A DNA stretch of 64,000 nucleotides from Nocardioides sp. GY 10127 (GTDB taxonomy: Bacteria > Actinomycetota > Actinomycetes > Propionibacteriales > Nocardioidaceae): contig NZ_STGL01000002.1 in NCBI RefSeq assembly GCF_004919085.1, forward strand, positions 124,001-188,000, given 5' to 3'. Below the pieces are notes generated by a model that saw only the letters and a program-made list of their open reading frames with translations, was not told where the DNA came from and made no database searches. Made by a program: the position numbers and the translations under genes. Positions 56,109-63,893 of this stretch are shown piece by piece (positions within the stretch are counted from its first letter, which is position 1; each line of letters starts with the position of its first letter).

Positions 56109-56181
56109 GCGGACGTAGCTCAGTTGGTAGAGCGCAACCTTGCCAAGGTTGAGGTCGCGAGTTCGAGCCTCGTCGTCCGCT
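56109..56181 (+). tRNA. tRNA-Gly (GCC), second copy
   Basis: Identical in sequence to 55660-55732. Here the discriminator T is followed by CCA (56182-56184), so this copy encodes its own CCA end, possibly by chance. Confidence 0.97.
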
Positions 56182-56188
56182 CCAGCAG

Positions 56189-56231
56189 AAGAAGGAGGAC
56201 CGCCGGCCACAGGCCGGCGGTCCTCCTTCTT
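56189..56231. terminator. Strong terminator between tRNA-Gly and MFS gene
   Basis: A perfect 20-bp stem (56189-56208 with 56212-56231) with loop ACA stands between the second tRNA-Gly and the convergent MFS gene. The right arm ends in TCCTTCTT, suiting the tRNA side. Confidence 0.88.
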
Positions 56232-56250
56232 CGTCAGCGGGTGGACGCGC

Positions 56251-57585
56251 TCAGGCGACCTTCTCCGGCAGGGGCGACAACCCCGCCCGGGCGCGAGCCT
56301 TCCCGTAGCGCTCCGCCTCGATCTCCTCCAGCGAACGCCCCTGCGTGTGCGGCGCGAACACCAGCCCGATGACCATCGAGCCCACCAGGAGCGCGATGAG
56401 CAGCGTGCCGACCCCGTGCAGGCCGGTCACGGCCAGCAGCGTCGGGAAGAGCAAGCTCACGGGCGAGAGCAGGCCGCGCGTGGCGAAGGTGAGCACGCCC
56501 TGGGCGCTGGCGCGGTAGCTGGTCGGGAACAGCTCGCTGGCCCACACGGCGTAGAACGCCTGGGCACCGAGTCCGCTGGAGACGCCCCAGAGCACGGCGA
56601 ACGCGACCAGGGTGACGGGGCCCACGGGGCCGTAGACCAGGACGATCCAGCCGACGATGCCGAGCGCCGCACCGACCCCGAAGAGCACGCGGCGGTTCAC
56701 CTTGTCGCCGATCGCCATGAACAGGCCGGTGGCGGCCACCGTCATGCCCCAGAGGAAGACCTGGAGCCAGAACTGCTCGGTCTCGTTCGTCAGACCGCTG
56801 GCCTCGTAGATCCGCGGCATGAAGATGCCGGCCTGCCCCGCGACGATGTTCCAGAGCAGGTACACGGCGAACAGGAAGGCGAGCGGTCCGTAGTTGAGGC
56901 GGTCGGCGAACAGCGCCTTGAGCGCGAACGTGGGCTGCTCCCCCGCACCACTGGCGTCCACGCCCTCGGCAGCGGCCGCGGCACGCGACTCGACCCAGGC
57001 CTCGGACTCCGGCAGGCCCTGCCTGATCCACCAGGCGATGCCGGCCACGACGAACAGGACGAGGAAGACGATCCGGCCACCGAGCAGGCCGAGCGGCGAC
57101 AGCACGGCCGCCAGCGCGTAGCCGAGCATCGGACCGACGGACCAGAACAGCTGGGCCGTGCCGACGCGGCGGGCCCGGGCGTGGGTCGGGGCCTCCTCGG
57201 AGATGTAGGTCCAGGACGTCGGGATGCCGACACCCACGGCCAGGCCGGTGATGACGAACGCCAGCATGAGCATCGTGAAGTCCATGGCGAACGCGGCGAG
57301 GAGCACGCCGACCATGTAGACGAGCAGGTCGTAGGTGTAGATGACCTTGCGACCGAAGCGGTCGGCCAGGACACCCCCGACGATCGCGCCGACGGCCCCG
57401 CCCAGGGCGTTGGAGCTGAGCGCGGCCAGCAGGCCGACGCCCAGGTTGCTGATCCCGAAGGCGTCCTGGAACGCCGAGAGGCTCGTGGCGATCGCGATGA
57501 TCGAGCCGGCCTCGATGTAGTTGGACATGGAGACGGCGACGGTCGCCCCCCAGCCCGTGGTGCTGCTTCTTCCCAGGCGCGCCAT
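56251..57585 (-). CDS. MFS transporter, sugar-porter-like
   Basis: Transporter of 444 aa with 12 helices. Family marks are ADRFGRKVIYTYD after helix 2, PESEAW after helix 6 and ELFPTSYRASAQG in the second half. It resembles sugar or organic-acid porters. Start ATG 57583-57585 with GAGGGAGGG upstream; the longer frame is not supported. A LacI-type operator lies 47-60 bases upstream, so carbohydrate control is likely. Confidence 0.9.
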   Translation of the reverse strand: MARLGRSSTTGWGATVAVSMSNYIEAGSIIAIATSLSAFQDAFGISNLGVGLLAALSSNALGGAVGAIVGGVLADRFGRKVIYTYDLLVYMVGVLLAAFAMDFTMLMLAFVITGLAVGVGIPTSWTYISEEAPTHARARRVGTAQLFWSVGPMLGYALAAVLSPLGLLGGRIVFLVLFVVAGIAWWIRQGLPESEAWVESRAAAAAEGVDASGAGEQPTFALKALFADRLNYGPLAFLFAVYLLWNIVAGQAGIFMPRIYEASGLTNETEQFWLQVFLWGMTVAATGLFMAIGDKVNRRVLFGVGAALGIVGWIVLVYGPVGPVTLVAFAVLWGVSSGLGAQAFYAVWASELFPTSYRASAQGVLTFATRGLLSPVSLLFPTLLAVTGLHGVGTLLIALLVGSMVIGLVFAPHTQGRSLEEIEAERYGKARARAGLSPLPEKVA

Positions 57586-57631
57586 GGCAAGCCCTCCCTC
57601 AGTGACTCCTCGTGACCTGCACGAGCGCGGA

Positions 57632-57645
57632 TTAAAACGTTTCAA
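57632..57645 (-). promoter_or_regulatory. Candidate LacI-family operator of the MFS gene
   Basis: TTAAAACGTTTCAA is nearly palindromic around the central CG (AAACGTTT core), the usual form of LacI-family operators, and the only AT-rich island in this stretch. No LacI gene lies in the window. Confidence 0.55.
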
Positions 57646-57726
57646 AGTCTCGTGGGTCACGTTAGGCACATCACTGTGATGGTTGCAACAGGCACCTTTC
57701 ATCTCTCAGGTTGCGCACAGACGACG

Positions 57727-57772
57727 GCGCCCGGCGCCCCTCTCCCCGGGAGGGAAGCGGGACGCCGGGCGC
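57727..57772 (-). terminator. Terminator after the GNAT/CoA-binding gene
   Basis: 10-bp outer arms (57727-57736 with 57763-57772) enclose a further CCCTC/GAGGG stem. It begins 16 bases after the stop codon. Confidence 0.6.
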
Positions 57773-57787
57773 GCGGGGCGGCGCAGG

Positions 57788-59257
57788 TCAGGTCGGCGTG
57801 GCCGCCAGCGCCCGGCTCCGCAGCAGCACGCCGGCCGTCTCCACGAGCTCGTCGACGTCCGTGCAGACGACCGCGCCGGCGTGCGCGAGCAACGGCAGGA
57901 GCGGCCGCACCGCCGGCGAGGAACCGGGGAGCACGAGCAGTGGTGTGTGCACGCACGTCCGCCGCGCCAGGCGCAGCAGGTGCCGCCGGTCCCGCACGGT
58001 GTCGAGCTGGATCGCGGCGACCCGGATGTCGGGGTCGTCGGACCACGCGGCCAGCAGGTCCTCCGCGGTCACGTCCACCGCCGCACCGAGCGAGACGAAG
58101 GACGCGACGCCCAGCCCGTCGCGGGCGGCGAGCCCGAGCGCGAGGTTGCCGACGACCGCGGACTCGGCGGCCAGGCCCAGTCCGCCGGCCCCAGGCACGG
58201 ACGCCCCCGCGTGCGCGGCGACCCGACGCTCACCCGCCCCGACGACCACGCCCAGGGAGCCGGGGCCCACGAGCCGCACGCCCGCCTCGCGGGCGGCCTC
58301 CCCCAGTCGCTCCGCCGTGCCGTGGCGCAGACCCGGGTCGGCGGCGCCCCCGGAGGCCACCACGACCACCTGCGCGCCGATCTTGCCGGCGTCGTGCACC
58401 ACCTCGACGCAGCGGGACGCCGGGGCCACGACGACGACCAGGTCGGGCCGGCCGGACGACTCCATCAACGAGGGCACCTCCACCGCGCCGCGCAGGTACC
58501 GAGCGGCGCCCGGCACCCCGACGACCTGCACAGAGCCGGCGAACCCGGTCGCAGCGAGGGCCTCCAGGTGCCGCACGACCACCCGGGACTCCTCGGGCCC
58601 GGCCACGAGGACGACGGAGGCGGGCTGGCGCAGCGCCCGCAGCGAGCAGGCCTCCGCCCGGCACTCCCGCGCGTCCGTGCGCACCTCCGCCGCCGGGCCC
58701 GCCTCGGTGGTCAGCTCGACGGTGACCACACCGTCGGTGACGGCGCGACCGACCACCCGCGCCGTGTCGGCCAGGACGCGGAGCATCGGCGCGTTGTCGG
58801 CGAGCACCTCGGCCACGAGCCGAGCGACGCCCCGCTCACGGGCGTGCCGGGCGAGCTGCTCCAGCAGCAGCGTGCCGAGCCCGAGGCCGCAGTGCTCGTC
58901 GTCGACGAGGAACGCGACCTCGGCCCGCCCGTCCGGCAGCAGCGCGCACGTCCCGAGGGAGACGACGCGCCCCCGCACGCACCCCACCAGCGCCTCCGTG
59001 GCCGGGTCCGCCAGCGCGCGGGCCACGTAGACGTGCGCCGCGTGCCGAGACGGCGAGAAGAACCGCCTGCGCAGAGCGTCCTCGCCCACCCGCTCGTGCA
59101 GGTCGTCCAGGGCCGCGGCGTCGGCCGCGACCGCGGGGCGCACAACCGCGCGCCGCCCGTCCGAGAGCACGACGTCGACCTCTCGTCCCGCCTGCTCGTC
59201 CGTCGTCAGCCCCGCACGGTCCTGGGCCGCGCGTCCCCATCCTGCTCGTGCCTCCAT
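57788..59257 (-). CDS. GNAT acetyltransferase fused to CoA-binding (acyl-CoA synthetase-like) domain
   Basis: Protein of 489 aa. The N-terminal GNAT domain (about 28-185) has the acetyl-CoA loop HCGLGLGTLLLEQL. The C-terminal half (about 210-489) resembles the CoA-binding and ligase-like part of NDP-forming acetyl-CoA synthetases (LVVVVAPASRCVEVV, GPGSLGVVV, SFVSLGAAVDVTAEDLL). Similar proteins are protein lysine acetyltransferases (Pat); in the enterobacterial Pat the domain order is reversed. It probably acetylates metabolic enzymes. Neighbours are a LuxR regulator and a universal stress protein. Confidence 0.85.
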   Translation of the reverse strand: MEARAGWGRAAQDRAGLTTDEQAGREVDVVLSDGRRAVVRPAVAADAAALDDLHERVGEDALRRRFFSPSRHAAHVYVARALADPATEALVGCVRGRVVSLGTCALLPDGRAEVAFLVDDEHCGLGLGTLLLEQLARHARERGVARLVAEVLADNAPMLRVLADTARVVGRAVTDGVVTVELTTEAGPAAEVRTDARECRAEACSLRALRQPASVVLVAGPEESRVVVRHLEALAATGFAGSVQVVGVPGAARYLRGAVEVPSLMESSGRPDLVVVVAPASRCVEVVHDAGKIGAQVVVVASGGAADPGLRHGTAERLGEAAREAGVRLVGPGSLGVVVGAGERRVAAHAGASVPGAGGLGLAAESAVVGNLALGLAARDGLGVASFVSLGAAVDVTAEDLLAAWSDDPDIRVAAIQLDTVRDRRHLLRLARRTCVHTPLLVLPGSSPAVRPLLPLLAHAGAVVCTDVDELVETAGVLLRSRALAATPT

Positions 59258-59321
59258 GCCGCCAGGCTTCTCCCGCGGCGGTGGTCCGCAGCAGGGGACC
59301 TGGGCCCGAGGCCGTCGTACC

Positions 59322-59999
59322 TCAGACCCGGGCGAGGGGGGCTGTCAGGCTCGTCCGGTGCAGGGTCGCGAAGACCGCCGCCTGCGTCCGGCTCGAGACC
59401 TGGAGCTTGCCGAGGATGTCGGAGACGTAGTTCTTCACCGTCTTCTCCGACAGCTGCGTCGCGTGGGCGATCTGCCGGTTCGTCAGGCCGTCCGCCAGCA
59501 GGAGGAGGATGCGCTTCTCCCCCGCGGTGAACGTGCCGACCTCCGGGTCCTCGGTGGAGGCGTGGCGGACGTGCTCGAGCACCCGCCCGGTGACGGCCGG
59601 GTCGAGCACCGACTGGCCCGCCGCGACGCGACGCACCGCGGTGGCCAGGTCGTCGCGGCCGGAGTCGGTGAGCAGGAACCCGCTGGCCCCCGCGTGGATG
59701 AGGTCGATGACGCCGGCCTCCTCGCGGTCGTCGCCGAGCACCAGCACGCCGGTCCCCGGTGACTGGGTCCGCACCTCCCGGCACGCCTCGACCCGCTCGT
59801 GCCGACCGTTCGCCGCGTCCATCAGGACCACGTCCGGCCGGAGGGCGGGCACGCGGTGCACGGCGGTGCGCACGCTGCCGGTCTCCCCGATGACGTGGAC
59901 GCCGGCCTCGTGCTCCAGCAGCGCCCGCAGACCCTCCCGCAGCAGCCGGTGACGGTGCAGCAGGTAGACCCTCGGCGTCGCGACCCGTGTCGCCTCCAT
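59322..59999 (-). CDS. LuxR/NarL-type response regulator with degenerate receiver
   Basis: Regulator of 225 aa. The C-terminal LuxR HTH is clear (FTAGEKRILLLLADGLTNRQ, with SEKTVKNYVSDILGKL). The receiver keeps the phospho-acceptor position Asp61 (VVLMDAANG) but has His15-Arg16 where the acidic Mg-binding pair should be, and Thr in place of the conserved Lys (GFLLTDSG). It may act without phosphorylation. No histidine kinase is adjacent. The spacing to the acetyltransferase gene is 64 bases. Confidence 0.88.
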   Translation of the reverse strand: MEATRVATPRVYLLHRHRLLREGLRALLEHEAGVHVIGETGSVRTAVHRVPALRPDVVLMDAANGRHERVEACREVRTQSPGTGVLVLGDDREEAGVIDLIHAGASGFLLTDSGRDDLATAVRRVAAGQSVLDPAVTGRVLEHVRHASTEDPEVGTFTAGEKRILLLLADGLTNRQIAHATQLSEKTVKNYVSDILGKLQVSSRTQAAVFATLHRTSLTAPLARV

Positions 60000-60105
60000 G
60001 CTCCCGACGCTATGCCCGGGTCGGCACCACTCTCAGGTGCGCATCGTCAGGTGCCAGCGGGCCCATGGTCCCCGGAGCGGGGGCACCTCACGTCCCGGCG
60101 GACGA

Positions 60106-60681
60106 TCAGACCCCGATGCTCTCGAGGAGCCGGGCGCGGCCCCCGGGGTCGACGAGCACGAGCGGACAGCCCTGCGGGGTCCCCCACCGGTCGGCCCAGC
60201 GCCGCAGGACAGCGTCGGTGAGCGTCCGCCGGGCCACGGCCCCGTCGACGAGAGGGTGCCCCACCCCGAGGACGAGCAGGCCGGCGCCGGCGGAGGCGTC
60301 GGCCAGGACGTCGGCCACCGTCCCGTTCTCCAGGCGCGGGGTGATCCGCAGGTGCCGGCCGTCGGCCGGTCCCACGGCAGCGAGGGCCTCGGCCTGCGCA
60401 CGGGCGGCCTCGTCCCGAGCCACGCAGAAGTGACCGGGCACCTGGTGGACCACGACTCCGCCCGCCAGCGGCCACACCGTCACGGGCTCGACCCAGCCGC
60501 CGGGGCCACCGTGGCCGCGCCGCTCGACCTGGCCGAGTGCCCAGGCGAGCGCGCGGCGGCTGGCGGGCGAGCCCGAGAGCCCGACCACGAGGTGGTCGAC
60601 GCCGATGTCGCCCTCCCCCGTGGTGCGGGCCCCGGGACGTCCGGGACCAGGCAGGTCACCGCGCGACGCTGAGATCGCCAT
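60106..60681 (-). CDS. Universal stress protein-like
   Basis: UspA-like protein of 191 aa starting at ATG 60679-60681 (GGAGGAGGAG upstream). One Usp-type Rossmann domain is seen: HLVVGLSGSPASRRALAWALG at the front, LLVLGVGHPLVDGA in the middle and a closing CPLVLVDPG. The usual G-2x-G-9x-G(S/T) ATP loop is only partly present. First gene of a stress-type block with the LuxR regulator and acetyltransferase downstream. Confidence 0.82.
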   Translation of the reverse strand: MAISASRGDLPGPGRPGARTTGEGDIGVDHLVVGLSGSPASRRALAWALGQVERRGHGGPGGWVEPVTVWPLAGGVVVHQVPGHFCVARDEAARAQAEALAAVGPADGRHLRITPRLENGTVADVLADASAGAGLLVLGVGHPLVDGAVARRTLTDAVLRRWADRWGTPQGCPLVLVDPGGRARLLESIGV

Positions 60682-60869
60682 GGCTCCTCCTCCCGGGCGC
60701 ACCCGACCGACGTGGACCTCGTCGGCTCCCTCCAGCGTCCCGCGCGCGGGACCTCCGGACACGGGCCGCCTGGCTGGGGCGACGGGGCCGCGTGGCAGGG
60801 GCTGGAGGACCAACGTCCCGCACGCCTTCACGCCACCGACACGTGTCGGCGCCCGGGCCCGCCGGACAG

Positions 60870-60907
60870 CACGACAGCCCCGCACTGGGGGGTGCGGGGC
60901 TGTCGTG
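60870..60907 (-). terminator. Terminator after the 73-aa gene
   Basis: A 16-bp stem (60870-60885 with 60892-60907) with a six-base loop lies 46 bases after the stop of the small gene and before the universal stress gene. Confidence 0.75.
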
Positions 60908-60952
60908 GGGCCTGGTGCGGGCGACGGCGTGCCGGCCCGAGGCGGGGTGGTG

Positions 60953-61174
60953 TCAGTCGATGTCGCTGGGGTCGATGTACACGAACAGGGACTCGAGGTT
61001 GCCGTCGTGCGGGGCGAAGCGCATGCCCACGGGGCTGTCCGGGCGCACGCCCGTCTTGCGCCCCTGGTCGACGAACCAGATCAGCTCGCCCCAGGTGAGC
61101 TGGGGGTCCAGGTCAAGGCCGATGGCCGTGTTGATGGTCTTCTTCTCGAAGGTCTCGAACTCGTCGTCGCTCAT
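60953..61174 (-). CDS. Small conserved acidic protein, unknown
   Basis: Protein of 73 aa (MSDDEFETFEKKT start; LTWGELIWFVDQGRKTGVRP; ends in YIDPSDID). No membrane helix or known motif. A run of G residues precedes ATG 61172-61174. The well-formed sequence and its terminator support a real gene. Function unknown. Confidence 0.7.
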   Translation of the reverse strand: MSDDEFETFEKKTINTAIGLDLDPQLTWGELIWFVDQGRKTGVRPDSPVGMRFAPHDGNLESLFVYIDPSDID

Positions 61175-61421
61175 ACCCCCCACAGTACGGTCGTCTCGTG
61201 ACACGCGGGTACACATCGGATCCTCCACATCCCCAACATGTGTGAAATCTCTGCTACAGCGAGCACCCTGTCGACACGGACCGGTCTGGACCGGTCGAGA
61301 TTTCCGGCCGCTCCAGGGTTCGGGCTGCGGAAGCCGGGTAACAGGTGTGACGAGAGTGGACGGCAGTGACAGGTGCACCGGCGCGAGAGGCCGGATCAGG
61401 GATGTACCGCCTGCCAACCAT

Positions 61422-61463
61422 CCGCCCCCGACCAAGGCTCAGGTCGGGGGCGGAACCCTTTTT
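61422..61463 (+). terminator. Intrinsic terminator with T tract (candidate small RNA 3' end)
   Basis: A 12-bp GC stem (61422-61433 with 61442-61453) with an eight-base loop, then AACCC and five T residues (61459-61463). It is one of very few hairpins in this window with a real T run, and works on the plus strand only. Confidence 0.85.
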
Positions 61464-61672
61464 ACCCGGCCCTCACCGGCCTCGCGTCCCACGCGCTACC
61501 ACCAGCCGGACAGCTACCTGTCGGTCACCGGACGCGGCCCCACACTGAGCCACGAGAAGGAAGAGGCCCGCCGTCGAGGTGGGCGCCCGGGCAGCTGGCC
61601 CGGTCGCCCGGAGGAGCGTCGAGGGCAGGCGAGGGCCCAGCCGGCTCGTGGTCCGTCCAGCCTCGTGACCAC

Positions 61673-61702
61673 CCGGCTCCCCGCGGCGACGCGGGGAGCC
61701 GG
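61673..61702 (-). terminator. Terminator after the LexA-controlled 99-aa gene
   Basis: 13-bp stem (61673-61685 with 61690-61702), four-base loop, 36 bases beyond the stop of the minus-strand gene. No T tract. Confidence 0.7.
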
Positions 61703-61737
61703 ACGCCGGCGGCCGCACGTCCGCTCGCGGGCGCGGC

Positions 61738-62037
61738 TCACCGGGGAGTGAGCGAGGTCGACGGCAGCCACTCCTGAACGAGCCCCCACCGCTCCCCCCG
61801 CACGCGGGCCGCGTAGACGACGAGCCCCTCCCAGCCGTCCCCGCCGCGCCGCCACTCCAGCAGCAGGCCCGGCCGCTTCACGCCGTCGGCGTCGATCGCG
61901 TCACCGACCCAGCAGTGCCGCGCGGGGCAGGCGTCGACGAGGGGCGGCAGCCCGTGGCCACGCACCTCCGGCCCGGGGAAGGACGTCGGTGGCCGCGCCC
62001 GGTCCCGCAGCGGAACCCCGCTGCCGCGCTTGTTCAT
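61738..62037 (-). CDS. Small protein of unknown function under a LexA box
   Basis: Protein of 99 aa (MNKRGSGVPLRDRARPP start; CPARHCWVGDAIDADGVKRP; VQEWLPSTSL near the end). The hydrophobic/aromatic pattern suggests a compact beta domain with a Cys/His pair. ATG 62035-62037 is my start; ATG 62065-62067, just next to the LexA box, would add ten residues. The LexA box 33 bases upstream suggests a DNA-damage role. No catalytic motif recognised. Confidence 0.7.
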   Translation of the reverse strand: MNKRGSGVPLRDRARPPTSFPGPEVRGHGLPPLVDACPARHCWVGDAIDADGVKRPGLLLEWRRGGDGWEGLVVYAARVRGERWGLVQEWLPSTSLTPR

Positions 62038-62069
62038 GCCGCCCGCCACCGCGCCATCGTCCCACATGA

Positions 62070-62085
62070 TCGAACACGTGTTCGA
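62070..62085. promoter_or_regulatory. Perfect LexA (SOS) box between 99-aa gene and aidB-like gene
   Basis: TCGAACACGTGTTCGA is a complete 16-base palindrome matching the actinobacterial LexA consensus TCGAAC-N4-GTTCGA at every defined position. It lies 33 bases from the minus-strand start and 71 from the plus-strand aidB-like start, so it may control one or both. Confidence 0.88.
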
Positions 62086-62155
62086 CTCGCGCCGCCGCTC
62101 CGCCGAGGTGACCCGCCAGTAGCCTCCCCCGCCCAGCCGACCTACGGTGGGGCCC

Positions 62156-63835
62156 ATGACGCAGGACACGTCCCGCCCCACCCGCGCCGCCCTCCGCCGG
62201 ACCACGAACCAGGTCCCGCCCCTGGTCGGGCACCACACGGTCACCGGCGACGCAGCCCTCACCGACGCGGTCCTGCGTCACGCCGACGCAGCGACCCTCG
62301 ACTCCCTGCTGGACCTCGGCGCGGAGGCCGGCAGCGCCGAGATCCGTGAGCACGGGGTGCTGGCCAACACGCACACCCCGGTGCTGCGGCCCTACGACCG
62401 CTACGGGGAGCGGGTGGACGAGGTGGAGTACCACCCGTCCTGGCACCACCTCATGAGCCGCGCCACGGCGCACGGGCTGGGCGCGACCGCCTGGGCGGCC
62501 GACCCCGCCACGCAGCCCCACGCCCACGTCCGGCGGGCCGCCGGCGTCCTCGCCTGGTTCGGCGCCGAGCCCGGGCACGCCTGCCCCCTCACGATGACCT
62601 ACGCGGCCGTCCCGGCGCTCCGCGCGGACCCGGCGCTGGCGGCACGCTTCGAGTCCGGCCTCGCGTCGACCACCTACGACTTCGGGCTGCGGGCGCCGTC
62701 GACGAAGGCCGGGCTCCTGGCCGGGATGGGCATGACGGAGAAGCAGGGTGGCTCGGACGTCCGCACCAACGTGACGCAGGCTCGGCCCACCGGGGAGGAG
62801 GGCACGTACAGCCTCCACGGGCACAAGTGGTTCACCTCGGCACCGATGAACGACGTCTTCCTCGTGCTCGCCCAGGCCCCCGGCGGGCTGACCTGCTTCG
62901 TGCTCCCGCGGGTCCTCGAGGACGGCAGCCGCAACGTCCTGGACGTCGTCCGGCTCAAGGACAAGCTCGGCAACCGCTCCAACGCCTCCTCGGAGCTCGA
63001 GATGGACGGCACGCTCGCGCACCGCCTCGGGGAGGAGGGGCGCGGGGTCCGCACGATCATCGAGATGGTCGCGGCCACGCGGCTGGACTGCGTGCTCGGG
63101 TCGACCACCACGATGCGGCGCGCGGTCGCCGAGGCGTCCTGGCACGTCGCCCACCGCGAGGCGTTCGGCGGGACGCTGGCCGACAAGCCGCTCATGCAGA
63201 ACGTGGTCGCGGACCTGGCCGTCGAGGTGGAGGCCGCCACGGCGCTCGGGATGCGGCTGGCCGCCGCCGTCGACCGCCGCGACGACCCGCACGAGGCGGC
63301 GCTGCGCCGGATCGCGCTGCCGCTGGCGAAGTTCTGGGTCTGCAAGCGGACGCCCGCGACGGTCGCCGAGGCCATGGAGTGCCTCGGTGGCAACGGCTAC
63401 GTGGAGGAGTCCGGGCTGCCGCTGCTGTTCCGCGAGTCGCCGCTCAACTCCATCTGGGAGGGGTCCGGCAACGTCAACGCGCTCGACGTGCTGCGCGCCC
63501 TGAGCCGGGAGGCCGGCGTCCTGGACGCCTGGATCACCGAGGTGGGCCTGGCCAGCGGCGGGGACCACCGCCTCGACCGAGCGGTGCAGGAGACGCTCGC
63601 GCTGCTCGGCCAGCTCCTGGGCGACCCGGGGCAGCTGGAGCGTCAGGCGCGGAGGCTCGCCTCCAGGATGGCGCTCGTGCTGCAGGGCTCGCTGCTGGTG
63701 CGGTTCGCCCCGCCCGAGGTCGCCGACCTGTTCTGCGGCTCCCGCCTCTCCCCCGGGTTCGACGGGGTGTTCGGGTGCCTGGACGGCGGCGACCTCGCCG
63801 CGGTGGTGAAGCGCACGACGCCCGAGGCCGGCTGA
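62156..63835 (+). CDS. AidB-like acyl-CoA dehydrogenase family protein
   Basis: Flavoprotein of 559 aa. The acyl-CoA dehydrogenase fold has GMGMTEKQGGSDVRTN, GHKWFTSAPMNDVFLVLAQ and ECLGGNGYVEESGLP; the extended N-terminus and EEGRGVRTIIEMVAATRLDC are AidB-type. E. coli AidB belongs to the adaptive response to alkylation damage and can bind DNA. Start ATG 62156 (MTQDTSRPT); GTG 62147 is also possible. Divergent from a gene under a perfect LexA box. Confidence 0.88.
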   Translation: MTQDTSRPTRAALRRTTNQVPPLVGHHTVTGDAALTDAVLRHADAATLDSLLDLGAEAGSAEIREHGVLANTHTPVLRPYDRYGERVDEVEYHPSWHHLMSRATAHGLGATAWAADPATQPHAHVRRAAGVLAWFGAEPGHACPLTMTYAAVPALRADPALAARFESGLASTTYDFGLRAPSTKAGLLAGMGMTEKQGGSDVRTNVTQARPTGEEGTYSLHGHKWFTSAPMNDVFLVLAQAPGGLTCFVLPRVLEDGSRNVLDVVRLKDKLGNRSNASSELEMDGTLAHRLGEEGRGVRTIIEMVAATRLDCVLGSTTTMRRAVAEASWHVAHREAFGGTLADKPLMQNVVADLAVEVEAATALGMRLAAAVDRRDDPHEAALRRIALPLAKFWVCKRTPATVAEAMECLGGNGYVEESGLPLLFRESPLNSIWEGSGNVNALDVLRALSREAGVLDAWITEVGLASGGDHRLDRAVQETLALLGQLLGDPGQLERQARRLASRMALVLQGSLLVRFAPPEVADLFCGSRLSPGFDGVFGCLDGGDLAAVVKRTTPEAG

Positions 63836-63872
63836 GCCGGCCCCGGGCGTCGGGGTGCTTCAGGTGACGCCC
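63826..63872. terminator. Hairpins between aidB-like gene and glyA
   Basis: GGCCGGC-TGA-GCCGGCC (63826-63842) spans the aidB-like stop codon, followed by a 7-bp repeat (63845-63851 with 63866-63872). Located between convergent genes; no T tract. Confidence 0.45.
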
Positions 63873-63893
63873 CGTGGGGGGCGACGGTGGCGC

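Larger units (their letters stand above)
61175..61737. other. Long gene-free region with candidate plus-strand small RNA
   Basis: About 560 bases without a credible coding frame. The part 61200-61465 contains several short inverted repeats and ends in a strong plus-strand intrinsic terminator (61422-61463). No protein gene lies upstream of that terminator on the plus strand. I could not match it to a known riboswitch, 6S, SRP, RNase P or tmRNA. Confidence 0.5.

Noticed and set aside
56182..56184. CCA after the second tRNA-Gly as a sign of foreign origin
   Set aside because: The tRNA body is identical to the first copy; three matching bases can occur by chance.
61200..61465. c-di-AMP (ydaO) or cobalamin riboswitch
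   Set aside because: The stretch GCCGGGTAACAGG looked suggestive, but the conserved GGGG(T)GAAT and CAGCTAAC parts of ydaO and the cobalamin core are missing, and no regulated gene follows on that strand.
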